64,000 nucleotides of DNA from Pedobacter westerhofensis. Its GTDB lineage: Bacteria > Bacteroidota > Bacteroidia > Sphingobacteriales > Sphingobacteriaceae. The notes under the pieces were generated by a model. The model did not search any database. It was not told where the DNA came from and saw only the letters and a list, made by a program, of their open reading frames with translations. Positions 53,549 to 59,824 of this stretch are shown one piece after another (position 1 is the stretch's first letter; each line of letters begins with the position of its first letter). Where the stretch lies: the NCBI RefSeq assembly GCF_900182595.1, contig NZ_FXTN01000008.1, positions 186,001-250,000 on the forward strand, in the 5' to 3' direction. The position numbers were made by a program, and so were the translations under genes.

Positions 53549-53974
53549 TTAAAACGGCAGGTCTCCGGACACCTCTTCAGCATCAAGATATTCATTCTCG
53601 CTCTTTGGAGTTGCATTGCTGTGCACAGGAGTATTCTCAAAATCACTCTTGCGGCCAAGAATTGTAAAATTTTCTGCAACAACTTCTGTAACATATTTTT
53701 TTACTTTCTCCCTGTCTTCAAACGATCGCGTTCTCAGTTTCCCTTCTATATAAACGAGTTTACCTTTTTGTAAATATTTGGATGCTACCTCAGCCAGTCC
53801 TCTCCACAGCACTATATTATGCCATTCCGTTTGCTCCACCCGCTTGCCGTCTTTATTATAAGTTTCTGACGTAGCTAACGGAAAGCTGGCAACGGTTACA
53901 CCACCATCTAAGTGACGAACTTCAGGATCCTTGCCTAAATGTCCTACTAAAATTACTTTGTTAATACCTGACAT
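53549..53974 (-). CDS. ssb: Single-stranded DNA-binding protein
   Basis: 141 residues: an OB fold (MSGINKVILVGHLGKDPEVR, VASFPLATSETY, EWHNIVLWRGLAEVASKYLQKG) and a short acidic tail ending EVSGDLPF, the conserved tip that binds SSB-partner proteins. Binds single-stranded DNA in replication and repair. It lies 14 nt after mutY on the same strand and ends at the bidirectional terminator. Confidence 0.96.
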   Translation of the reverse strand: MSGINKVILVGHLGKDPEVRHLDGGVTVASFPLATSETYNKDGKRVEQTEWHNIVLWRGLAEVASKYLQKGKLVYIEGKLRTRSFEDREKVKKYVTEVVAENFTILGRKSDFENTPVHSNATPKSENEYLDAEEVSGDLPF

Positions 53975-53988
53975 GAATTTGGAGTTTA

Positions 53989-55038
53989 CTATTCGTTAAA
54001 ATAGTTGTTAATAAATTTGGTTAGAATTGTTGGTTGCGGAAGTTGGTCAAAGTCGGCCCATGAGACCCACTTTGCTTCTGCGTTAATATTAAAGTTAATG
54101 ATATAATTATTTAAAGCAAAAAACTGAACGTATATAATTTGGTGTGTCAACAAATGTTTGACTTCCATCAACGGAAGAATAGTAACATTTTTACCAAAGT
54201 TTTGTTTAACCTTATTAATAAATTGTTCATCATTAACACTGGCAGCCTCAGTAGTTTCAATGTTCGGAAAATCAAATAAGTGCTGCCAGATGTCTTGGTA
54301 AATCCTTTTATTAACTAAAATATTATCGCCATCGCGACAGATAAAATAGTTGATGTGACGGGTCTTTACAGTCAGCTTCCTGAGCTTAACGGGAAGCACA
54401 GAAATTAAATTATTATTTTTTGCATAACAGGAAACCTGCAGCGGACAGGACGGGCAATCGGGAGATTTTGGTTTGCACTGCAGGGCGCCGAATTCCATAA
54501 TTGCCTGATTGTATAATGCCGGGTCTTCCAAATGAATTAAAGATTGTGCCAGTTCGGAGAATTGTTTTTTACCGCCGGTACTGTTAATCGGCGTATCAAT
54601 TCCAAAATACCTTGATAGCACCCTGAACACATTTCCATCCAGAACAGCTTTAGCCTCCCCCGAAGAAAAAGAAGAAATAGCAGCAGCGGTGTATTCCCCT
54701 ATACCTTTGAGCCGGATCAGGTCACTGTACCGTACAGGAAAAACACCGTCATGAAGTTCCATGATCTGTCTTGCAGTAAACAACATATTCCGTCCCCTGG
54801 AGTAATAGCCCAGTCCCTGCCATAACTTAAGGATCTCTGTCTCAGTGGCGGCAGCAAAATCCAGTACCGTAGGGTATGCTTCGAGAAACCTGTTAAAGTA
54901 GGGCATTCCCTGCTCTACGCGCGTCTGCTGCAGGATAATTTCGGATAGCCATATGATATAGGCGTCCTGCGTATCTCTCCATGGAAGGCTTCTTTTGTTG
55001 CTTAAATACCAATTTATAATCTCTTGCTGAAACGCCAT
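53989..55038 (-). CDS. mutY: A/G-specific adenine glycosylase MutY
   Basis: Removes adenine mispaired with 8-oxoguanine. 349 residues: catalytic Glu in WLSEIILQQTRV, helix-hairpin-helix LKGIGEYTAAA, catalytic Asp in VLDGNVFRV, a 4Fe-4S cluster with cysteines spaced C-X6-C-X2-C-X5-C (from about residue 192) and a C-terminal NUDIX-like domain that reads 8-oxoG. A consensus promoter lies 5 nt before the ATG, so the transcript should be nearly leaderless. Operon mutY-ssb. Confidence 0.96.
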   Translation of the reverse strand: MAFQQEIINWYLSNKRSLPWRDTQDAYIIWLSEIILQQTRVEQGMPYFNRFLEAYPTVLDFAAATETEILKLWQGLGYYSRGRNMLFTARQIMELHDGVFPVRYSDLIRLKGIGEYTAAAISSFSSGEAKAVLDGNVFRVLSRYFGIDTPINSTGGKKQFSELAQSLIHLEDPALYNQAIMEFGALQCKPKSPDCPSCPLQVSCYAKNNNLISVLPVKLRKLTVKTRHINYFICRDGDNILVNKRIYQDIWQHLFDFPNIETTEAASVNDEQFINKVKQNFGKNVTILPLMEVKHLLTHQIIYVQFFALNNYIINFNINAEAKWVSWADFDQLPQPTILTKFINNYFNE

Positions 55039-55043
55039 AACTC

Positions 55044-55075
55044 CAAAAGTACATTCTAATCCAGAAATTATTCAA
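55044..55075 (-). promoter_or_regulatory. Promoter of mutY-ssb, probably leaderless
   Basis: On the minus strand TTG (55073-55075), a 21-nt spacer and TACTTTTG (55044-55051), which ends 5 nt before the ATG. The best supported of the five near-leaderless arrangements because both elements are present. Confidence 0.7.
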
Positions 55076-55233
55076 AATTTAATATTTACACCGCATAAAT
55101 TTCACATTGGAATTACCGAAATGCAAAGTTACGTGAAGCAGGTCTGGAGTCATTTTTTTTAAAACTTGCAATTCGCTGATATAAATTCACATAAATAATT
55201 GATCTTTTATTTTCCTATCTCATTAAAAAGCAA

Positions 55234-55241
55234 TACTTTTG
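55234..55241 (+). promoter_or_regulatory. -7 promoter box of the HU gene
   Basis: TACTTTTG (exact consensus), about 53 nt before the HU ATG; a -33 element is not obvious. Confidence 0.5.
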
Positions 55242-55294
55242 CAACCCCAAATCACTTATAAATATTAAACACACAACAATTAATAATAGAAAAT

Positions 55295-55597
55295 ATGACT
55301 AAGGCAGATATTATTTCAGAAATATCAACAAAAACAGGAATTGAGAAAGTAGATGTACAAGAAACCGTTGAGGCGTTTTTCAAAGTGATCAAAAGTAGCA
55401 TGATCGGTGGAGAGAACGTATACGTGAGAGGTTTTGGAAGTTTTGTTGTTAAAAAGAGAGCACAGAAAACAGCCAGAAATATTTCTAAAAACACTGCAAT
55501 CATTATCCCTGAGCATTTTGTACCAAGCTTTAAACCAGCAAAAGTATTTGTTGATAAAGTGAAAAACAATTCAAAAAAACTAAGCGTAGAAGCTTAA
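55295..55597 (+). CDS. HU/IHF family DNA-binding protein
   Basis: 100-residue nucleoid protein: helical N-terminus (MTKADIISEISTKTGIEKVDV) and the DNA-binding arm ENVYVRGFGSFVVKKRAQKTARNIS with the proline-containing tip IIPEHFVPSFKPAK. It bends DNA as a dimer. Slightly longer than E. coli HU through a basic tail. Followed 10 nt later by a TPR gene, perhaps in one transcript. Confidence 0.95.
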   Translation: MTKADIISEISTKTGIEKVDVQETVEAFFKVIKSSMIGGENVYVRGFGSFVVKKRAQKTARNISKNTAIIIPEHFVPSFKPAKVFVDKVKNNSKKLSVEA

Positions 55598-55607
55598 TCT
55601 GCTCATC

Positions 55608-56468
55608 ATGAACAAAACCCGGTCTAAACAAATCATTATAATTGGAGCAGTTGCACTGCTTTCGGTTTTTTTGTTTACCAGAGATATTAAGGGTTTAGTG
55701 AAGCCGAAGCAGGCTACTACCGGCGTTCCCGCGGGTGGGCAACTGACTTCAGCAGGGAGTACTATTAATTTGACAGAGGTTTCTACCGCTGCAAAAAATT
55801 CAATCAATGCCAACTTAGCTGCAGAAATTACTACATTGGAAAATGCATACAATACTGCATCGGATGATGAAAAGAATAATGCAGCAAAGGTTCTGGCAGA
55901 GAAATGGGACGACGTTGAGCAGACTGTACCGAGCGCGTTATATCTGGAAATCATTGCCGCAAGAGAGAAAAACCTGAATAGCTGGTTGGCCGCTGGCGGC
56001 AGGTTGATGAAAGCTTTTGACAATACCCAGGATAGTTTAATCTCTCCTGTATTGTTACAGAAAGCAAATACAGCGTATACGAATGCTGTTGCACTGGATT
56101 CAACAAATCTTGAAGCTAAAACCGGCCTCGGTGTTACCATTGTTAATGGAATGGGCGCCCCAATGTCAGGGATAGCAATGTTACTGGACGTAGTGAAAAA
56201 AGATCCTAAGAACCTCAAGGCAAATATGAGCCTTGGTACCTTTGCGATCAAATCAGGACAGTTCGACAAAGCAATTACAAGGTTCAATGATATCATCGCC
56301 ATAAAGCCATCACCAGATGCTTATTTTTATCTGGCTACAGCTTATGAGAACCTTGGCAAAAACAAGGAAGCAGTTGATGCTTACCTGAACAGTAAAAAAC
56401 TGGCAGCCAATGCTACCTTGTCTAATTTTATCGACAAGAAGGTTAAAGAGCTGAACACCAAAAACTAA
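55608..56468 (+). CDS. Membrane-anchored tetratricopeptide-repeat protein
   Basis: 286 residues: short N-terminal anchor (IIIIGAVALLSVFLFTRDI), then a helical domain and TPR repeats toward the C-terminus (KANMSLGTFAIKSGQFDKAITRFND, DAYFYLATAYENLGKNKEAVDAYL). Probably faces the periplasm and holds other proteins together. It follows the HU gene by 10 nt and precedes the 29-residue ribosomal-type peptide by 36 nt. Confidence 0.85.
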   Translation: MNKTRSKQIIIIGAVALLSVFLFTRDIKGLVKPKQATTGVPAGGQLTSAGSTINLTEVSTAAKNSINANLAAEITTLENAYNTASDDEKNNAAKVLAEKWDDVEQTVPSALYLEIIAAREKNLNSWLAAGGRLMKAFDNTQDSLISPVLLQKANTAYTNAVALDSTNLEAKTGLGVTIVNGMGAPMSGIAMLLDVVKKDPKNLKANMSLGTFAIKSGQFDKAITRFNDIIAIKPSPDAYFYLATAYENLGKNKEAVDAYLNSKKLAANATLSNFIDKKVKELNTKN

Positions 56469-56504
56469 TAAACAGATTATCAAAATATTTAAAACTTACA
56501 AATT

Positions 56505-56594
56505 ATGCCAAGCGGTAAAAAAAGAAAAAGACATAAAATGGCTACCCACAAACGTAAAAAACGTTTAAGAAAAAACAGACATAAGAAAAAATAG
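56505..56594 (+). CDS. 29-residue basic ribosomal protein (bS22/mS38, COX24 domain)
   Basis: A 29-residue peptide, MPSGKKRKRHKMATHKRKK at the start, with 17 Lys or Arg. This fits the AURKAIP1/COX24 (DUF1713) family, whose mycobacterial member is bS22 and mitochondrial member mS38, small proteins bound to the 30S decoding region. It lies between the TPR gene and the RNase E/G terminator and is too short for standard ORF cut-offs. A Shine-Dalgarno is absent, as usual in the phylum. Confidence 0.85.
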   Translation: MPSGKKRKRHKMATHKRKKRLRKNRHKKK

Positions 56595-56605
56595 TTTTTC
56601 TTTAC

Positions 56606-56668
56606 GATCAACGGATGATAGATACAGGATTTACTCTTTGTATCTATTGTTCGTTGATTTGTTTTTTT
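56606..56668 (+). terminator. Intrinsic terminator after the small ribosomal gene
   Basis: An interrupted stem (ATCAACG / CGTTGAT outside, ATAGATACA / TGTATCTAT inside) is followed by TTTGTTTTTTT; it separates the HU-TPR-bS22 run from the RNase E/G gene. Confidence 0.75.
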
Positions 56669-56681
56669 ATTTATTCAGTCC

Positions 56682-56729
56682 ATGTGTTTAATAAGGGAGT
56701 ATTCCCTTAAAATGTATAGCTTTTGGTAA
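56682..56729 (+). CDS. Possible 15-codon leader peptide overlapping the RNase E/G start
   Basis: ATG at 56682 opens MCLIREYSLKMYSFW and stops with TAA at 56727-56729, overlapping the TTG start of the RNase gene (56723) in another frame. Such an arrangement can couple translation. Too short to prove; no comparison was possible. Confidence 0.3.
   Translation: MCLIREYSLKMYSFW
56693..56708 (+). promoter_or_regulatory. Short hairpin upstream of the RNase E/G start
   Basis: AAGGGA-GTAT-TCCCTT, a 6-bp stem with a 4-nt loop 14 nt before the TTG start codon, in the 5' leader of an RNase gene. Confidence 0.4.
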
Positions 56730-58273
56730 AGGAATTAATTATCGATTCATCTCCCACGGGAGTAACCATAGCTTTGATTGAAGATAAACAACTTGTAGAA
56801 CTTCATAAGGAACAGATTAACACAAACTACGCCGTAGGCGACATTTATTTAGGCCGCATAAAAAAGATTATGCCGGGACTAAATGCTGCGTTTGTAGATG
56901 TTGGTTATGAGAAAGATGCTTTTTTGCATTATTTCGATCTTGGTCCGCAAGTTCAATCTTTATTGAAGCTTACAAAAATTAAGCGGAATGGCACTGTTAG
57001 TGGAACATTATTAGACAATTTAAAGCTTGAAGCCGATATCAATAAGGCTGGCAAAATATCTGAAGTTGTCTCCAAAAACATGCTTATACCTGTTCAAATA
57101 GCCAAAGAGCCTATTTCAACTAAAGGACCGCGTTTAAGCTCTGATCTATCTATTGCAGGACGGTACATTGTGCTGGTCCCATTTTCTAATGTAATTTCTA
57201 TTTCAAAAAAGATTAAAAGCAATACCGAACGTAATCGTTTAAAAAAGATTATTGAAAGTATCAAGCCTAAAAATTTTGGTGTCATCATCAGGACTGTTTC
57301 TGAAGGTAAGGGAGTAGAAGAATTACAGAAAGACCTTTTGGATTCTGTTTCCAAGTGGAGCACATTTATTAAAAAATTGCCCGAAGCAGAACCATCCAAA
57401 CGTGTTTGGGGAGAAATGGACCGTACATCAACACTGATCCGCGATATTTTAAGTTCAGACTTCACCAATGTTTATGTGAACGATGCCGGCCTCTATGAGG
57501 ATATCCGTTCTTATGTTCATGAGATTTCTCCGGAAATGGAGAAAATTGTAAAACCTTACAAACATAAGGAACCAATATTCGATCATTTTGGCATCGAGAA
57601 GCAAATTAAAAATGGTTTCGGTAAGACGGTAAACCTTGCGGGTGGTGCTTACCTCGTTGTTGAACACACGGAAGCACTACACGTAGTAGATGTAAACAGT
57701 GGTAACAGAACTGCTAACAAAGAAAATCAGGAAGACAATGCGCTTCAGGTAAACAAGGAAGCAGCAAAAGAAATTGCACGCCAGCTGAGGCTGCGTGATA
57801 TGGGCGGAATTGTGGTCATCGATTTTATCGATATGCACAAACCTGTTAACCGCAAAATGTTATTTGATTATCTCCGGGAACTGATGTTGCTGGACCGTGC
57901 AAAACACACTATTCTGCCGCCAAGTAAATTTGGCCTGGTACAGATCACACGTCAGCGTGTTCGTCCGGAAATGAATATCGTGACCAGCGAAGTTTGTCCG
58001 ATGTGCCATGGTACAGGAGAGATCAAAGCAAGTATCGTTCTGATGGATGATATTGAGAGTAACATGAATTACATTTTAAGAGAGCAGAACGAAAAGAACA
58101 TCACACTTTGTGTACATCCTTATATTGAAGCCTTCATCAAAAAAGGTATTTATTCATTACAATGGAAATGGTTCTTTAAATTCGGCCAGAAAATTAAAGT
58201 GAAGGCGGTTCCGTCTTACACATTAACAGAGTTCCATTTTATCTCTTCCAAAGACGAAGAAATAAAGCTGTAG
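56723..58273 (+). CDS. rng: Ribonuclease E/G family endoribonuclease
   Basis: 516 residues, the RNase G-type core without an E-type scaffold tail. Order: S1 domain (YAVGDIYLGRIKKIMPGLNAAFVDVGYEKDAFLH), 5'-sensor region, DNase-I-like catalytic domain with VDVNSGN and VVIDFIDM (metal-binding Asp residues) and the zinc-link motif CPMCHGTG. Processes rRNA and mRNA. No ATG gives this frame; the start is TTG at 56723 (MVKELIIDSSPTG). A hairpin and a 15-codon frame precede it. In E. coli the related gene is self-regulated through its leader. Confidence 0.94.
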   Translation: MVKELIIDSSPTGVTIALIEDKQLVELHKEQINTNYAVGDIYLGRIKKIMPGLNAAFVDVGYEKDAFLHYFDLGPQVQSLLKLTKIKRNGTVSGTLLDNLKLEADINKAGKISEVVSKNMLIPVQIAKEPISTKGPRLSSDLSIAGRYIVLVPFSNVISISKKIKSNTERNRLKKIIESIKPKNFGVIIRTVSEGKGVEELQKDLLDSVSKWSTFIKKLPEAEPSKRVWGEMDRTSTLIRDILSSDFTNVYVNDAGLYEDIRSYVHEISPEMEKIVKPYKHKEPIFDHFGIEKQIKNGFGKTVNLAGGAYLVVEHTEALHVVDVNSGNRTANKENQEDNALQVNKEAAKEIARQLRLRDMGGIVVIDFIDMHKPVNRKMLFDYLRELMLLDRAKHTILPPSKFGLVQITRQRVRPEMNIVTSEVCPMCHGTGEIKASIVLMDDIESNMNYILREQNEKNITLCVHPYIEAFIKKGIYSLQWKWFFKFGQKIKVKAVPSYTLTEFHFISSKDEEIKL

Positions 58274-58292
58274 AGCTCGTGTTCAAAACATC

Positions 58293-58335
58293 ATAACCAA
58301 GCCTGGCCTGAATAAGCGCCGGGCTTAGTTATTTT
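58293..58335 (+). terminator. Terminator of the RNase E/G gene
   Basis: A 15-bp stem with two wobbles (ATAACCAAGCCTGGC / GCCGGGCTTAGTTAT) and a short T tract, 19 nt after the stop. Confidence 0.7.
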
Positions 58336-58385
58336 ACACCATTTCATTTATTAAATCAGTAAATTCGTTTTCTAAATCAAATCAG

Positions 58386-59762
58386 TTGGCTAAAATCAAA
58401 TCAGCATATTTTTGTCAGAGTTGCGGCTATGAATCAGCAAAATGGCTGGGCAAATGCCCTTCCTGCAATTCCTGGAATACTTTTGTAGAAGAAGTAGTTG
58501 AAAAACCCGGAGCTAAAGTACCCGCCTGGGAAACCTCAGGATCGTCCAAAAGATCAAACAAACCAAACAAGCTGGCAGATATCGCTTCATCAACCGAGCA
58601 GAAGATCTCTACCAGCGACCTGGAGCTCGACCGTGTACTTGGGGGCGGACTTGTAGCGGGATCTGTCATCCTTATTGGTGGAGAACCAGGCATAGGAAAA
58701 TCAACCCTGATGCTGCAGCTGGCCTTAAACATCGCAGGAAAAAAAGTATTGTACGTTTCGGGCGAGGAAAGTGAACAGCAAATCAAAATGCGCGCAGAGA
58801 GGATCACTAGCGCACCCACTGCAGATTGTTATATCCTTACCGAAACCTCAACACAGAACATATTCAAACAGATTGAAGCACTGGAACCAGATATTATTAT
58901 CGTAGATTCCATTCAAACCCTGCATTCTGCACATATCGAATCTACCCCGGGCAGTGTCTCCCAGGTGAGAGAATGTACGGCAGAACTAATGCGCTTTGCA
59001 AAGGAAACAGATACGCCAGTATTCCTGATTGGCCATATCACCAAGGACGGAGCTATTGCCGGCCCGAAAATACTGGAACACATGGTTGATACCGTGTTAC
59101 AGTTTGAAGGCGACAGGCATCACGTTTACCGTATTCTCCGTTCTGTAAAGAACAGGTTTGGGGCAGCGGCAGAACTGGGTATTTATGCAATGCACAGCGG
59201 TGGCTTAAGACAAGTGTCAAACCCCTCAGAAATCCTATTGTCGCAGCGCGATGAAGAGCTCAGTGGTATTGCGATTGCTGCTACTTTAGAAGGCGCCAGG
59301 CCGATGTTAATAGAAACACAGGCACTCGTCAGCATTGCCGCTTATGGAACGCCTCAGCGGTCTGCTACAGGCTTTGACACCCGTAGGATGAATATGCTGC
59401 TTGCCGTGCTGGAAAAACGATGCGGGTTCAGGCTCAGTACCCGGGATGTATTTTTGAATCTTGCAGGTGGGATCAAAGTGGAAGATCCAGCTATAGACCT
59501 GGCTATACTTGCCGCAATTATATCTTCACATGAAGATATTTCCATCTCCTCCAAGATCTGCTTTGCGGCAGAAGTGGGTTTATCCGGAGAAATCAGGGCA
59601 GTAAACCGTATTGAACAAAGAATCTCTGAAGCAGACAAATTGGGATTTGAACGCATTTTTGTATCCAGCTATAACCTGAAAGGCGTGGTTCTGGAGAAGT
59701 ACAACATAGAGGTAACCGGCGTCAGCAAAATTGAAGATGTGTTTTCTTTATTGTTCGGCTAA
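58386..59762 (+). CDS. radA: DNA repair protein RadA
   Basis: 458 residues: a four-cysteine zinc finger (CQSCGYESAKWLGKCPSC), a RecA-like ATPase (Walker A GGEPGIGKST), the RadA motif KNRFG and a Lon-protease-like C-terminal domain. Helps branch migration of recombination intermediates. The start is TTG at 58386 (MAKIKSAYFCQSCG, the family N-terminus). It ends at a minus-strand-facing terminator shared with carB. Confidence 0.96.
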   Translation: MAKIKSAYFCQSCGYESAKWLGKCPSCNSWNTFVEEVVEKPGAKVPAWETSGSSKRSNKPNKLADIASSTEQKISTSDLELDRVLGGGLVAGSVILIGGEPGIGKSTLMLQLALNIAGKKVLYVSGEESEQQIKMRAERITSAPTADCYILTETSTQNIFKQIEALEPDIIIVDSIQTLHSAHIESTPGSVSQVRECTAELMRFAKETDTPVFLIGHITKDGAIAGPKILEHMVDTVLQFEGDRHHVYRILRSVKNRFGAAAELGIYAMHSGGLRQVSNPSEILLSQRDEELSGIAIAATLEGARPMLIETQALVSIAAYGTPQRSATGFDTRRMNMLLAVLEKRCGFRLSTRDVFLNLAGGIKVEDPAIDLAILAAIISSHEDISISSKICFAAEVGLSGEIRAVNRIEQRISEADKLGFERIFVSSYNLKGVVLEKYNIEVTGVSKIEDVFSLLFG

Positions 59763-59770
59763 GCTTCCGT

Positions 59771-59806
59771 AAAATAAAAAAGCCTGTAAGTCGGAACTTA
59801 CAGGCT
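59771..59806 (-). terminator. Intrinsic terminator of carB
   Basis: On the minus strand an 11-bp stem (AGCCTGTAAGT / ACTTACAGGCT, 4-nt loop) followed by TTTTTTATTTT, 19 nt after the carB stop. Confidence 0.88.
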
Positions 59807-59824
59807 CTAATACATTTAAAGATA

